From contig NZ_BSFN01000001.1 of assembly GCF_027922365.1 (NCBI RefSeq), positions 509,671 through 573,670 on the forward strand: DNA of 64,000 bases. Direction: 5' to 3'. A program made the translations under genes and the position numbers. The notes beneath the pieces are model-generated. The model was given only the letters and a program-made list of their open reading frames with translations. It searched no databases and had not been told where the DNA came from. This stretch comes from Pseudomonas turukhanskensis (GTDB lineage: Bacteria; Pseudomonadota; Gammaproteobacteria; Pseudomonadales; Pseudomonadaceae). Shown here one piece after another: positions 8,198 through 18,195 of this stretch. Position 1 is the stretch's first letter, and every line of letters begins with the position of its first letter.

Positions 8198-9427
8198 TTA
8201 GAACAATACGCGGCTGCGGATGGTGCCGGTGACGTGTTGCAGCTTCTCGAGCGCGAGGTCCGAGTACTCCGCATCAACGTCGATCACCACATAGCCAACC
8301 TTGTCGTTGGTTTGCAGGAATTGACCGGAGATGTTGATGCCGTTGTCGGCGAACACCTTGTTGATTTCGCTCATCACGCCCGGGACGTTCTCGTGGATGT
8401 GCAGCAAGCGGTGCTTGCCCGGGTGCGCCGGCAGGGCCACTTCGGGGAAGTTGACCGACGACACGGAGGTGCCGTTGTCGCTGTACTTGACCAGCTTCTC
8501 GGCCACTTCCAGACCAATGTTGGCCTGGGCTTCGGCCGTGGAACCACCGATGTGCGGGGTGAGAATCACACGGTCCAGGCCACGCAGCGGGCTTTCGAAC
8601 TCTTCGTCGTTGGACTTGGGCTCTACCGGGAACACGTCGATGGCGGCACCAATCAGGTGCTCGTCCTTGATGGCGTTGGCCAGGTGGTCCAGCTCAACCA
8701 CGGTGCCGCGTGCGGCGTTGATCAGGATGCCGCCCTTTTTCATCGCGCGAATTTCTTTCTCGCCGATCATCCACTGGGTGGACGGCAGCTCTGGCACGTG
8801 CAGGGAAACGATGTCGGCCATGCCCAGCAGGTCGTGCAACTTGGCCACTTGAGTGGCGTTGCCCAGCGGCAGCTTGGTCACGGTGTCGTAGAAGAACACC
8901 TGCATGCCCAAGGCCTCGGCCAGCACGGAGAGCTGGGTGCCGATGGAACCGTAGCCGACGATGCCCAGCTTCTTGCCGCGAATTTCGAACGAGTTGGCAG
9001 CCGACTTGATCCAGCCACCACGGTGGCAGGAGGCGTTTTTCTCAGGAATGCCGCGCAGCAGCAGGATGGCCTGGGCCAGTACCAGTTCGGCTACCGAACG
9101 GGTATTGGAGTACGGCGCGTTGAATACGGCGATACCGCGTTCACGGGCAGCGTTGAGGTCAACCTGGTTGGTGCCGATGCAGAAGCAACCGACGGCGATC
9201 AGCTTCTTGGCACGGTCGAAGACTTCGTCGGTAACCTGGGTACGCGAACGAATGCCGAGAAAATGCACATCGGCAATCTTTTCTTTGAGCTCCGAGTCCG
9301 ACAGGGCGCCTTTGAGGTACTCGATGTTGCTGTAGCCGGCCGCTTTCAGCGTGTCGACAGCGTTCTGGTGCACACCTTCGAGAAGAAGGAACTTGATCTT
9401 GCTCTTGTCGAGAGAGGTCTTGCTCAT
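8198..9427 (-). CDS. serA: D-3-phosphoglycerate dehydrogenase SerA
   Basis: A 409-residue enzyme for the first step of serine synthesis, oxidising 3-phosphoglycerate to 3-phosphohydroxypyruvate with NAD. It has the length of the E. coli-type enzyme. The Rossmann domain carries GKKLGIVGYGSIGTQ, the catalytic histidine region is ILTPHIGGST, and a C-terminal ACT domain (about residues 340-409, serine feedback) ends in LQHVTGTIRSRVLF. The start MSKTSLDKSKIKF is the family start; the upstream extension is intergenic. It is divergent from a D-2-hydroxyglutarate dehydrogenase gene. Enzymes of this class also reduce 2-oxoglutarate to D-2-hydroxyglutarate, which fits that neighbour. Confidence 0.97.
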   Translation of the reverse strand: MSKTSLDKSKIKFLLLEGVHQNAVDTLKAAGYSNIEYLKGALSDSELKEKIADVHFLGIRSRTQVTDEVFDRAKKLIAVGCFCIGTNQVDLNAARERGIAVFNAPYSNTRSVAELVLAQAILLLRGIPEKNASCHRGGWIKSAANSFEIRGKKLGIVGYGSIGTQLSVLAEALGMQVFFYDTVTKLPLGNATQVAKLHDLLGMADIVSLHVPELPSTQWMIGEKEIRAMKKGGILINAARGTVVELDHLANAIKDEHLIGAAIDVFPVEPKSNDEEFESPLRGLDRVILTPHIGGSTAEAQANIGLEVAEKLVKYSDNGTSVSSVNFPEVALPAHPGKHRLLHIHENVPGVMSEINKVFADNGINISGQFLQTNDKVGYVVIDVDAEYSDLALEKLQHVTGTIRSRVLF

Positions 9428-9627
9428 CTGAGTACCTGTTTGTCCCGGTAGAAAAGTCAGGGAAAGCCAGCGTGGCGGGCGCCCGTATCGGCTTCGCGCC
9501 GCTGCCGCAAACCGAGCACAGAGCACGATTCGCGGGGGGCGTATGCTAGCATGTCTTCCTTTTTCCTTGCTCGGTTACGACCTGAAACGTTCTCAGGGCG
9601 ACCATGAATATTGCGAGAGTTCCGTAG

Positions 9628-11022
9628 ATGACCGACGTTGCCCTGATTGAACAACTCAAAGCCCTGGTCGAGCCTGGCAAAGTCCTGACTGATGCCGATT
9701 CGCTCAATGCCTACGGTAAAGACTGGACCAAACACTTCGCTCCGGCACCGCTGGCCATCGTGTTTCCCAAGACTATCGAGCAGGTTCAGGCCATCGTTCG
9801 CTGGGCCAATGAACAGAAGGTGGCGCTGGTGCCGTCGGGTGGGCGTACCGGTCTTTCTGCTGCCGCTGTCGCCGCCAATGGCGAAGTGGTCGTGGCCTTC
9901 GACTATATGAACCAGGTGCTGAGCTTTAACGAATTCGACCGCACCGCCGTTTGCCAGCCGGGCGTGGTCACCAAGCAATTGCAATTGTTCGCCGAAGAAA
10001 AAGGCTTGTACTACCCGGTGGACTTCGCCTCGGCCGGCTCCAGCCAGATTGGCGGCAATATCGGCACCAATGCCGGCGGTATCAAGGTGATTCGCTACGG
10101 CATGACCCGCAACTGGGTAGCTGGCCTGAAAGTCGTCACCGGCAAGGGCGACCTACTGGAGCTGAACAAAGACCTGATCAAGAACGCCACTGGCTACGAC
10201 CTGCGCCAACTGTTTATCGGCGCCGAGGGCACCCTGGGCTTTGTGGTCGAAGCCACCATGCGCCTGGACCGTGCGCCGCAAAACCTGACCGCCATGGTGC
10301 TCGGCGCGGCCGACTTCGATTCGATCATGCCGGTGCTGCACGCCTTCCAGAACAAGCTCGACCTCACCGCGTTCGAATTTTTCTCCGACAAAGCCCTGGC
10401 GAAAATCATGGGCCGTGGCGATGTACCGGCACCGTTCGAAACTGAATGCCCGTTTTATGCCCTGCTGGAATTCGAAGCCACCACCGAAGAAGTCGCCGAG
10501 GCAGCCCTGGCCACCTTCGAGCAATGCGTGGAGCAGGGCTGGGTGCTCGATGGCGTGATGAGCCAGAGCGAGCAGCAGCTGCAAAACCTGTGGAAGCTGC
10601 GCGAATACATCTCCGAAACCATCTCGCACTGGACGCCGTACAAGAACGATATCTCGGTCACCGTGGCCAATGTGCCGGCGTTTTTGCACGATATCGACGC
10701 TATCGTGGGCGAGCACTACCCGGATTTTGAAATCGTCTGGTTCGGCCATATCGGCGACGGCAACCTGCACCTGAACATCCTCAAGCCGGAAAACCTCAGC
10801 AAAGACGAGTTCTTCGCCAAGTGCGCCACGGTGAACAAGTGGGTGTTCGAGATCGTGCAGAAGTACAACGGCTCCATCTCCGCCGAACACGGCGTGGGCA
10901 TGACCAAGCGCGATTACCTGACCTACAGCCGCTCGGAAGCCGAAATCGCCTATATGAAAGCCATCAAGGCGGCCTTCGACCCGAACGGCATCATGAACCC
11001 GGGCAAGATTTTCGCCCTGTAA
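9628..11022 (+). CDS. FAD-linked D-2-hydroxyglutarate dehydrogenase
   Basis: A 464-residue FAD-binding oxidoreductase of the GlcD/D-2HGDH class. The PCMH-type FAD domain contains VPSGGRTGLS and GGNIGTNAGG. The C-terminal FAD-oxidase domain has WFGHIGDGNLHLNI and the terminal SAEHGVGMTKR and FDPNGIMNPGKIF motifs. It is divergent from serA. In Pseudomonas this pair is reported to work together: SerA uses 2-oxoglutarate to pull the reaction, and this enzyme re-oxidises the D-2-hydroxyglutarate, passing electrons to an electron-transfer flavoprotein. A glycolate or D-lactate dehydrogenase is the main alternative, but the serA context favours D-2HGDH. Confidence 0.9.
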   Translation: MTDVALIEQLKALVEPGKVLTDADSLNAYGKDWTKHFAPAPLAIVFPKTIEQVQAIVRWANEQKVALVPSGGRTGLSAAAVAANGEVVVAFDYMNQVLSFNEFDRTAVCQPGVVTKQLQLFAEEKGLYYPVDFASAGSSQIGGNIGTNAGGIKVIRYGMTRNWVAGLKVVTGKGDLLELNKDLIKNATGYDLRQLFIGAEGTLGFVVEATMRLDRAPQNLTAMVLGAADFDSIMPVLHAFQNKLDLTAFEFFSDKALAKIMGRGDVPAPFETECPFYALLEFEATTEEVAEAALATFEQCVEQGWVLDGVMSQSEQQLQNLWKLREYISETISHWTPYKNDISVTVANVPAFLHDIDAIVGEHYPDFEIVWFGHIGDGNLHLNILKPENLSKDEFFAKCATVNKWVFEIVQKYNGSISAEHGVGMTKRDYLTYSRSEAEIAYMKAIKAAFDPNGIMNPGKIFAL

Positions 11023-11088
11023 CGCCTGTCCCGCTGTTGCGCAGCCGCCACAAGCGGCTGCCGCCTCTACTCAATTCAGGAGTCGTGC

Positions 11089-11754
11089 ATGAGCTATCAA
11101 CACCGTTATCTGGATGGCACCACCATCCATTTCCCGATCGGCAAAGTGGTGTGCGTCGGCCGTAACTACGCCGAGCACGCCAAAGAGCTGAACAACCCGG
11201 TGCCGACCGAGCCGCTGCTGTTTATCAAGCCGGGTAGCTGTGTGGTGGAGGCCGAGGGCGGCTTCAGCATTCCTACCGACCGCGGTGGTGTGCATTACGA
11301 GGCCGAGATCGCCGTGTTGATCGGTAAGCCACTGTCGCGCAAGCCAAATGAAGAAGAAGTGCTCGACGCCATTTCCGGTTTTGCCCCGGCTTTGGACCTG
11401 ACCCTGCGCGACGTGCAAGCCAAGCTCAAGGAAAAGGGTTATCCGTGGGAAGTGGCCAAGTCGTTCGACGGCGCCTGCGTGCTGGCCCCCTTTGTCAGCA
11501 GCGACGCGGTAAGCGATCTGACTGATATCGGTATCCGTCTGAGCATCAACGGTGAAGTGCGCCAGGACGGCAGCAGCGCCTCCATGCTCAACCCGATTCT
11601 GCCGATCATTGCCCACATTGCCGGGCACTTCAGCCTGCAACCCGGTGACGTAATTCTCACCGGCACGCCTGCCGGCGTTGGCCCATTGAACCCCGGCGAT
11701 GAATTGCTGCTCGAACTGGTCGGCCATTCGAGCGTTGTCACCCGCGTTTTGTAA
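11089..11754 (+). CDS. Fumarylacetoacetate hydrolase family protein
   Basis: A 221-residue FAH-family protein. Metal-binding glutamates are visible in FIKPGSCVVEAEG and VHYEAEIAVLIG, and the C-terminal part has the typical ILTGTPAGVGPLNPGD. Its length is that of the YcgM/FAHD1-like subgroup, which includes acylpyruvases and oxaloacetate decarboxylases. A CAGGAG site is 7 bases before the ATG. It lies 66 bases after the D-2HGDH gene and is likely co-transcribed. The exact substrate is not determined by sequence. Confidence 0.9.
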   Translation: MSYQHRYLDGTTIHFPIGKVVCVGRNYAEHAKELNNPVPTEPLLFIKPGSCVVEAEGGFSIPTDRGGVHYEAEIAVLIGKPLSRKPNEEEVLDAISGFAPALDLTLRDVQAKLKEKGYPWEVAKSFDGACVLAPFVSSDAVSDLTDIGIRLSINGEVRQDGSSASMLNPILPIIAHIAGHFSLQPGDVILTGTPAGVGPLNPGDELLLELVGHSSVVTRVL

Positions 11755-11929
11755 GGTACTTTTTCGTCAGAATGCTGTAACCAAATGCAGGTGTTGTAAC
11801 CGCGGACGGCTGTTGTACAGTTCGGCACCCCCGCGCCAGAGTGCGCGGGTTCACGGTTTTTCAAGGACGATCCAGCCGGATTCTCATGCTTGGCGGCTAG
11901 CGTGCTGCCGCAGTAACAGAGATAACCCT

Positions 11930-12856
11930 ATGCGTACCGTCCGTTTCTTTTCATTGCGCCGCAGCTGGCCCTGGCTTGCGTTCGCCTTTGTGCTGGTTGT
12001 CGCCGCCGTGCTGACCTACACCCAGCAGTGGTTGGGCCAGGCCAAGTACTGGGCCGATGAAGACAATTTCGACCAGACCGAGCGCGATGCCAGTATCTGG
12101 TTGCCCGGCTATCGCCCGGTCATTCAAGCCAAACCCCTGAAAGACCTCGAGGACGATGAAACCTCGGACCTCACCTATAACCCCGACACCAAAACCCTGT
12201 TCACCGTTACCGGCAAGGAACCGCTGCTGGTGGAGCTGAGCCTGGAAGGTGACGTGCTGCGGCGCATTGCCCTGATCGGCTTCTCCAACCCCGAAGGGGT
12301 GGCGATGCTGAGCAACGGCAATATGGCGATCACCGATGAGCGTCGCCGCACCTTGTCCATTTTCAAACTCGGCCCGGTCGCACTGGAGCTGCGCGCCATC
12401 GACACCCGTGAATTCGACCTGGGCTACGCCGACTCCGGCAACAAAGGCTTTGAAGGCATCGCCTGGGACCCGGCGCAGCAACGTCTGCTGCTGGGCAAAG
12501 AGCGCGCGCCGACGGCAATGTTCAGCTGGAGCAGCGACGGCACCTCAGGGTTGGAAGGCAAGATGGAACCCTTGCCCAGTAACGAGCTGTATATGCGCAA
12601 TATCTCGGCTTTGAGCGTCGACCCGCGCACCGGCCATTCGCTGGTGCTGTCGGCGCAATCCAAGCTGCTGCTGGAGTTGGACGAGCACGGGCAACCGGTG
12701 AGCTTTATCAGTCTGTGGGGCGGCATGAACGGCCTGCACGACAGCATTCCGCGTGCCGAAGGGGTGGCCATCGACGAGGACGGCACCATTTATATGGTGA
12801 GTGAGCCGAATCTGTTTTATGTGTTTCGCAAGGATAAAAACGCAGATCCGTTGTGA
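11930..12856 (+). CDS. SdiA-regulated domain-containing protein (paralog 1)
   Basis: A 308-residue protein with one N-terminal membrane helix (about residues 12-32) and a periplasmic SdiA-regulated/YjiK-like beta-propeller (about 60-305). Repeated motifs include LTYNPDTKTLFTVTGKEP, NKGFEGIAWDP and the C-terminal YMVSEPNLFYVFRK. A close paralog lies at 19435-20352, on the far side of the polyamine transport cluster. Function unknown; the fold suggests ligand or cofactor binding outside the cytoplasm. I chose the ATG giving MRTVRFFSLRR over the longer frame because the membrane anchor starts there. The 175-base gap before it has a CCCGCG/CGCGGG hairpin near 11830. Confidence 0.82.
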   Translation: MRTVRFFSLRRSWPWLAFAFVLVVAAVLTYTQQWLGQAKYWADEDNFDQTERDASIWLPGYRPVIQAKPLKDLEDDETSDLTYNPDTKTLFTVTGKEPLLVELSLEGDVLRRIALIGFSNPEGVAMLSNGNMAITDERRRTLSIFKLGPVALELRAIDTREFDLGYADSGNKGFEGIAWDPAQQRLLLGKERAPTAMFSWSSDGTSGLEGKMEPLPSNELYMRNISALSVDPRTGHSLVLSAQSKLLLELDEHGQPVSFISLWGGMNGLHDSIPRAEGVAIDEDGTIYMVSEPNLFYVFRKDKNADPL

Positions 12857-12880
12857 TTGCGATCTGCGTAACCCTACAAA

Positions 12881-12962
12881 ATTCTGGATTCCCGCCTTCG
12901 CGGGAATGACGGATGTTGGCGCAGGAACCTCCGCCATCCCCGCGTAGGCGGGGATGGCATTT
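12881..12962. repeat. REP pair (ATTCTGGATTCCCGCC family)
   Basis: Two palindromic units, CCCGCCTTCGCGGG and CCCCGCGTAGGCGGGG, in inverted arrangement after ATTCTGGA. The family recurs at 20373-20453, 49161-49248 and 49643-49730. It lies between the convergent SdiA-regulated and deacetylase genes. Confidence 0.85.
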
Positions 12963-12996
12963 CGGCGCACCGACTTGAACGTCCGCAAGCCTCGCT

Positions 12997-14028
12997 CTAC
13001 GCCACGCTATCGAACCCCTGCAACACGTTCACGGCATTGATGCCGATCTCCTCCACCGCGTAACCACCCTCCATCACAAACAAGGTCTGCAGTCCCAGCT
13101 TGCCGATGGCTTCGCCCATGCGCAGGTAGTCAGGGCTATCGAGTTTGAATTGCGAAATCGGGTCGGATTTGTAGGTGTCCACGCCGAGTGAGACCACCAG
13201 TGCATCCGGCGCGTATTCCTCGATCTGTCGGCAGGCATCGGCCAGTGCCAGGCTCCACACCGACCAGTCGCTGCCTTCGGCCAGCGGGTAGTTGAAGTTG
13301 AACCCGGCGCCCACGCCTGCGCCTTTTTCGTCGGCAAAACCGAGAAAGTAGGGGTATTCGAAACGTGGGTCGCCGTGGATCGAGGTGAACAGTACATCGG
13401 CGCGTTCGTAGAAGATGTCCTGGGTGCCGTTACCGTGGTGGTAATCCACGTCCAGCACCGCCACGCGCTTGGCGCCCAGGTCGAGGAGGGCCTGCACGGC
13501 AATCGCCGCGTTGTTCAGGTAGCAGTAGCCGCCCATGTAATCGGCGGCGGCATGGTGGCCAGGCGGGCGGCACAGGGAAAACACCCCGCGCGCCCCTTTG
13601 GCCAGCTCTGCCTGGCCGGTAAGGGCAACGTTGGCCGAACTGCAAATGGCCTGCCAGGTGCCCGCGGTGATCGGCGCGCCAGCGTCGAAGGAGTAGTAGC
13701 CCAGACGGCCGTCGATGGCGGTCGGCTCAACCTGGCGCAAACGCCGGGTGGGCCAGGCGATGGGCAGCATGTCGTGGTTACGACCAATGGCCTGCCAGTC
13801 GCTCCAGGCGTTTTGCAGAAAACGCAGAAAGCCTTCGGTGTGCACCCGCCGGATCGGCGCCAGGCCGAAATCCAGCGGCGTATGAATATCGCCCAGGCCC
13901 ACGGCCTTGGCGCGGTCGAGCACCATGTCGGCGCGGCTGGGCATTTCAAAACAGGGCGTGAATTGCCCGCCAATCAGCTCGTACTTGCCGTGGTGCAGGT
14001 GATGGTCGTCGCTATAGATCGTCAGCAT
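12997..14028 (-). CDS. Acetylpolyamine amidohydrolase / histone deacetylase family protein
   Basis: A 343-residue Zn-dependent deacetylase of the HDAC fold. Visible active-site segments are CRPPGHHAAADY (tandem histidines), VLDVDYHHGNGTQDIFY (zinc aspartate and histidine) and SLGVDTYKSDPISQF (second zinc aspartate). The length matches bacterial acetylpolyamine amidohydrolases. It sits downstream of the four-gene polyamine-type ABC transporter on the same strand. The likely job is therefore to deacetylate imported acetylated putrescine, cadaverine or related amines so they can enter catabolism. The link to polyamines comes from family and context. Confidence 0.9.
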   Translation of the reverse strand: MLTIYSDDHHLHHGKYELIGGQFTPCFEMPSRADMVLDRAKAVGLGDIHTPLDFGLAPIRRVHTEGFLRFLQNAWSDWQAIGRNHDMLPIAWPTRRLRQVEPTAIDGRLGYYSFDAGAPITAGTWQAICSSANVALTGQAELAKGARGVFSLCRPPGHHAAADYMGGYCYLNNAAIAVQALLDLGAKRVAVLDVDYHHGNGTQDIFYERADVLFTSIHGDPRFEYPYFLGFADEKGAGVGAGFNFNYPLAEGSDWSVWSLALADACRQIEEYAPDALVVSLGVDTYKSDPISQFKLDSPDYLRMGEAIGKLGLQTLFVMEGGYAVEEIGINAVNVLQGFDSVA

Positions 14029-14089
14029 GGGAGTGCCCTCAGGAACAGGCCTGTGAAGAGTGTTTTTGTTGTAGAGCGGTCGGCTTTTT

Positions 14090-14152
14090 GTGGGAGCCAG
14101 CTTGCTGGCGAAGCGTTTGATTGAAGCGCTTCGCGAGCAAGCTCGCTCCTAC
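14090..14152. repeat. REP pair (GTAGGAGC family)
   Basis: Arms GGGAGCCAGCTTGCTGG and GCAAGCTCGCTCC, between the ABC transporter cluster and the deacetylase gene on the same strand. It could attenuate read-through or stabilise the upstream mRNA. Confidence 0.8.
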
Positions 14153-14167
14153 GGGACCGCGCACGAT

Positions 14168-15214
14168 TTATTTCTTCAGCTTGGTCCACACCTTGGCGCG
14201 CAGGGCCAGGGCTTTGGGCGAGCAGAGCTGGAAGGGCTTGAGCAGGCTGAGCTTGTCGGCCGGCGTGTTGATGGCCGGGTCTTCGAACAGCTCCTTGTCC
14301 ATGAACTTGTCGGAGCCTTCGATGGCGTTGTTGTACTTGGCGAAGTTGGAGGCGGCGGCGATGTTTTCCGGCTGCATCATCCAGTTGATAAAGGCATGGG
14401 CCTCGGCGACGTTGGTGGCGTCCTTGGGAATCACGAAGTTATCGATAAACACCCGGATGCCTTCTTTCGGGTACACGTAAGTCAGGCTGGCACGCTGGGC
14501 ATGCGCGCGGTGGAAGGCGCCGTTCCACTGTTCGTGCATGGCCACTTCGCCGGCGGCCATGCGTTCGATGGTGCCGTCACTGTTGTACATGGCCAGCGAA
14601 GGTTTCTGCTTGAGCAGCAGGTCCTGAATTTTCTGCGCCTGTTTGGGGTCTTCAGTGCACTCGTCCACGCCCAGGTAGTAGGCGGCGGGTACAAACAACT
14701 CCTCAATCGAATTGAGCGCCACCACCTTGCCCTTGAGCTCCGGCGCCGGTTCAAAGAACGGCTTCCAGCTTTCTTCCAGCTTGCCGCCTGGCACCTGCGC
14801 ACTGTCGTAGCTGAAACCGGTGGTGCCCCACAGGTACGGCACGCTGTAGTCGTGGCCCGGGTCGTAGCTCAGGGTTTTGAAGGTGTCTTTGAGGTGCGCC
14901 AGGTTGGTCAGCTTGCTCTTGTCGAATTTTTGCAGCAGGTCTTCCTTGACCATGATTTCGATAAAGCTGTCCGAGGGCACCACCACGTCATACGCGCCGC
15001 CGCCGGCTTTGAGTTTGGCCAGCAGGGTTTCGTTGGAGTCGTAGGCGTCCAGGGTGGCCTTGATGCCGGTGTCGGCTTCGAATTTTTTCAGCAGCTCCGG
15101 CGGGTAGTAGTCCGACCAGTTGGCAAAGTGCAGGGTGCCGGCGGCCTGGGCCGAGGTGGCAACGCCCAGGGCGCATAGCAGGGACAGCGCGAGCGAGGTG
15201 GTGCGAACGTGCAT
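14168..15214 (-). CDS. Polyamine ABC transporter substrate-binding protein
   Basis: A 348-residue periplasmic protein of the PotD/PotF family with signal peptide MHVRTTSLALSLLCALGVATSAQA. The mature part opens with the family-typical LHFANWSDYYPPELLKKFEADTG, then YDVVVPSDSFIE and VPYLWGTTGFSYD. AGGAG is found just before this ATG, which decides the start. It is the last gene of the transporter operon, 31 bases after the second permease gene. The ligand is expected to be putrescine, spermidine or an acetylated form. Confidence 0.93.
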   Translation of the reverse strand: MHVRTTSLALSLLCALGVATSAQAAGTLHFANWSDYYPPELLKKFEADTGIKATLDAYDSNETLLAKLKAGGGAYDVVVPSDSFIEIMVKEDLLQKFDKSKLTNLAHLKDTFKTLSYDPGHDYSVPYLWGTTGFSYDSAQVPGGKLEESWKPFFEPAPELKGKVVALNSIEELFVPAAYYLGVDECTEDPKQAQKIQDLLLKQKPSLAMYNSDGTIERMAAGEVAMHEQWNGAFHRAHAQRASLTYVYPKEGIRVFIDNFVIPKDATNVAEAHAFINWMMQPENIAAASNFAKYNNAIEGSDKFMDKELFEDPAINTPADKLSLLKPFQLCSPKALALRAKVWTKLKK

Positions 15215-15245
15215 GGCAAAGCTCCTAGCTGGATCTTTTAGGAAG

Positions 15246-16034
15246 TCAGCGCTTGCGCTGACCGACGTAGTACGACAGCGCAACAAAAGCGATGGAGATC
15301 ACCAGGATGATCGACGAGATCGCGTTGATCTTCGGCGAGATACCCATGCGGATCGAACTGAAGATGTACACCGGCAAAGTGGTGGCCCCGGCGCCGGCAA
15401 CAAAATAGGTGATGACGAAGTCGTCCATGGAAATGATGAACGCCAGCATGGCGCCGGAAATGATTCCGGGGCTGAGCAGCGGAAAGGTCACCTTCCAGAA
15501 CGCCTTCCACGGCGAGGCATACAGGTCGGCCGCCGCTTCCAGCAGGTACGGGTTCATGCCTTCCAGGCGCGCGCGAATCGGCAGGTAGGCAAAGGGAATG
15601 CAGAACACCACGTGGGCAATCAGGATGGTGAACAGCGAGAGTTTGAGGTTGATAAAGGAGAAGAACATCAGCGTCGACACCGCCGTGACAATCTCTGGAA
15701 CCAGCAGCGGCAGCCCCAGCACGCCGCTCATCAAGGTTTGCCCGCGAAAGGCGCGCCCGCGCATGCCCAGCGCCGCCAAGGTCGCCAGCGACGTCGAAAT
15801 CAGCGTGGCCAGCGTGGCCACGATCAACGAATTCTTCGCCGCTCGCACCACCTCGGCATCATTGGCCACCACGCTGTACCACTTGAGGCTGAAGCCGCCC
15901 CACAGCGTGGCCGACTGCCCGCCATTGAAGCTCAGCACCACCAGCACCACGATGGGCAGGTACAGAAAGATAAAGAAGAACCAGGCGGCCGGACGCATGC
16001 CGGCGAAGCGCCACAAGGGATTGTGCGTATTCAT
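15246..16034 (-). CDS. Polyamine ABC transporter permease (PotC/PotI-like)
   Basis: A 262-residue inner-membrane permease with six predicted helices and the binding-protein-dependent permease EAA loop (LEAAADLYASPWKAFWKVTFPLLSPGI). The PotC-like N terminus ends with FLYLPIVVLVVLSFN, and SMDDFVITYFVAG is a PotC/PotI hallmark. It overlaps the preceding permease by four bases (ATGA), indicating translational coupling. Confidence 0.93.
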   Translation of the reverse strand: MNTHNPLWRFAGMRPAAWFFFIFLYLPIVVLVVLSFNGGQSATLWGGFSLKWYSVVANDAEVVRAAKNSLIVATLATLISTSLATLAALGMRGRAFRGQTLMSGVLGLPLLVPEIVTAVSTLMFFSFINLKLSLFTILIAHVVFCIPFAYLPIRARLEGMNPYLLEAAADLYASPWKAFWKVTFPLLSPGIISGAMLAFIISMDDFVITYFVAGAGATTLPVYIFSSIRMGISPKINAISSIILVISIAFVALSYYVGQRKR

Positions 16035-16945
16035 GGGTGGCCCCCGGCATTGCCTGGTTTGAAGCGCACGCTGTAGACCAGCATGGCCAGCAGCACAAAA
16101 CTCAGCAGGGCAAACGACAGCGCCGCGCCCAGCGGCCAGTTGTGCGAACTGCCGAACTGCAGCTGAATCAGGTTGCCGATCATCAGGGTCTTACCGCCGC
16201 CCAGAAGCTCGGGAATGATGTAGTTACCCAGCGACGGGATAAACACCAGAATGCTGCCGGCGACGATGCCCGGCATGGCCAGCGGCACGATGATGCGTTT
16301 GAGTGCGTGGAAGCGATTGGCGCCCAGGTCGAACGCGGCCTCCACCAGGCGCCAGTCCATTTTTTCCAGGCTGGTGTAAATCGGCAGCACCATAAACGGC
16401 AGGTAGGTGTAGAGCAGGCCGATGATCACCGCGTTGTTGGTGTACAGCAGGCCCAGGCCCGTGTCGGTAATGCCCAGGCCTTGCAGCCCTTCATCCACCA
16501 GGCCGCCGTTGCGCAGCAGCAACATCCAGGCGTAGGCGCGCACCAGCAGGTTGGTCCAGAACGGCACCGTCACCAGAAACAGCAGGAGATTGCGTTTGCG
16601 CTCGGTTTGCAGCGCCAGGTACAGCGCCGTGGGGAAGCCGATCAGCAGGCAGCCGGCGGTGGTCAGAATGGACAGCCAGAACGAGCGCTGGAAAATTTCC
16701 AGGTAGTCGGTGTTGAACACCAGGGTGTCGTCCAGGTCGCGCTCGTAGAAAAAATTGCGGTAGGCCTCGAACGAGTATTCCCCCCACTTCACGCCGCCGT
16801 AGTCGCCCGATTGCAGAATCGACACCACGAACATGATGCCCAGCGGCAGCAGCATGAATACCAGCAAGGTAAGCATGGCCGGCGCGCTGAGCAGCAGGCG
16901 GCGCCCCAGTTGGCGGCGTTCGGCAATCAGCCGTGGCGTAGTCAT
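16031..16945 (-). CDS. Polyamine ABC transporter permease (PotB/PotH-like)
   Basis: A 304-residue inner-membrane permease with about six helices. The EAA loop is visible as [28 protein letters not shown], and [15 protein letters not shown] is typical of PotB/PotH. It overlaps the ATP-binding gene upstream and the second permease downstream by four bases each, so the three are translationally coupled. It forms the transmembrane heterodimer with the 15246-16034 product. Confidence 0.93.
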   Translation of the reverse strand: MTTPRLIAERRQLGRRLLLSAPAMLTLLVFMLLPLGIMFVVSILQSGDYGGVKWGEYSFEAYRNFFYERDLDDTLVFNTDYLEIFQRSFWLSILTTAGCLLIGFPTALYLALQTERKRNLLLFLVTVPFWTNLLVRAYAWMLLLRNGGLVDEGLQGLGITDTGLGLLYTNNAVIIGLLYTYLPFMVLPIYTSLEKMDWRLVEAAFDLGANRFHALKRIIVPLAMPGIVAGSILVFIPSLGNYIIPELLGGGKTLMIGNLIQLQFGSSHNWPLGAALSFALLSFVLLAMLVYSVRFKPGNAGGHP

Positions 16946-18015
16946 TCCACCAACACCTTGATGGCGGCGCTGGGCACGTGCACCCGCACCGAATCACCCA
17001 CCCGATAGCCACTCAAGGCGCCATCGCGGTTTTGCTGGCGCACCCGAAAGCCGCCTTCGCCTGCGACGTTAAGGTGGTACACGGTGTCGGTGCCGACATA
17101 CACCACGTTCTCCACCTTGCCGAGCAGTTGGCCGTCGGCAGCCAGGCTCACCCGTTCCGGGCGAATGGCCACGGTCACCGCGCCGCGCCGGTCGCCTGCC
17201 ACGCTCAAGCGTTGACCATCGCTCAGCAGCACGCCGTCTGCCACCGCCTCAGCGGCAAGAAAGTTGGTTTCGCCGATAAAGTCGGCCACCGTGCGGTTGA
17301 CCGGCGCCTCATAGATTTCCGTCGGCGTGCCCACCTGCAACACCCGGCCCTTGCTCATGACCGCAATGCGGTCGGACATGGTCAGGGCTTCTTCCTGATC
17401 GTGGGTGACGAAAATAAAGGTGATGCCGGTGTCGCTCTGCAAACGCTTGAGCTCGATCTGCATGTCTTTGCGCAGCTTCTGGTCCAGCGCCGACAGCGAC
17501 TCGTCGAGTAGCAACACCTTGGGCCGGTTGGCCAACGCGCGGGCCAGGGCGATGCGTTGTTGCTGGCCGCCGGACAGTTGATCGGCGCGACGCCCGCCCA
17601 CATCCGGCAGCTTGACCAGCTCGAGCATGCGCGTGACGGTTTCGCCGATTTCGCTTTTGCTCAAGCCGCGCATTTCCAGGCCGAAGGCAATGTTCTGCGC
17701 CACGGTCATATGCGGGAACAGCGCGTAGCTCTGGAACACGGTGTTCACTGGGCGGCGGAAGGGCGGCAAGTCCTGCATCGGTTCGCCGTACAGGCGAATA
17801 GTGCCGGCGCTGGGTTGCTCGAAGCCGGCAATCAGCCGCAGCAGAGTGGTCTTGCCGCAGCCGGAGGGGCCGAGCAGGGTGAAGAATTCATTGGACTGGA
17901 TTTCCAGCGAGACCGTGTCGAGGGCTTTGACGCCCTGGCCAGGGTCGCCGAATTCCATGCTGAGCTGTTCGATGCTGATCGCGCTGCAAGTACCTTCGCT
18001 GCTGGAAGTGCCCAT
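16942..18015 (-). CDS. Polyamine ABC transporter ATP-binding protein (PotA/PotG-like)
   Basis: A 357-residue ATPase. Walker A is GPSGCGKTT, the signature is [15 protein letters not shown], Walker B is [12 protein letters not shown], and the switch histidine lies in [15 protein letters not shown] domain occupies the C-terminal ~90 residues. It is the first gene of the transporter operon. The upstream 263-base gap to the AraC regulator presumably holds the operon promoter. Confidence 0.95.
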   Translation of the reverse strand: MGTSSSEGTCSAISIEQLSMEFGDPGQGVKALDTVSLEIQSNEFFTLLGPSGCGKTTLLRLIAGFEQPSAGTIRLYGEPMQDLPPFRRPVNTVFQSYALFPHMTVAQNIAFGLEMRGLSKSEIGETVTRMLELVKLPDVGGRRADQLSGGQQQRIALARALANRPKVLLLDESLSALDQKLRKDMQIELKRLQSDTGITFIFVTHDQEEALTMSDRIAVMSKGRVLQVGTPTEIYEAPVNRTVADFIGETNFLAAEAVADGVLLSDGQRLSVAGDRRGAVTVAIRPERVSLAADGQLLGKVENVVYVGTDTVYHLNVAGEGGFRVRQQNRDGALSGYRVGDSVRVHVPSAAIKVLVE

Positions 18016-18195
18016 AGATATCTCTAACCGATTGTTATTGTTGGCTTTTTAGTAGCTGATAAGCGTTTGCCAACCTTATGCCCCGATTCTGCATCCCAGC
18101 CCCCGGCGGCAGAACGATAGAAACGGTCAAAAGGGGATAAATGCGGCCAACTTGGTGGGGGCGCGTGCGTTGTAAGGCATAGCCGAGAAAACGCC

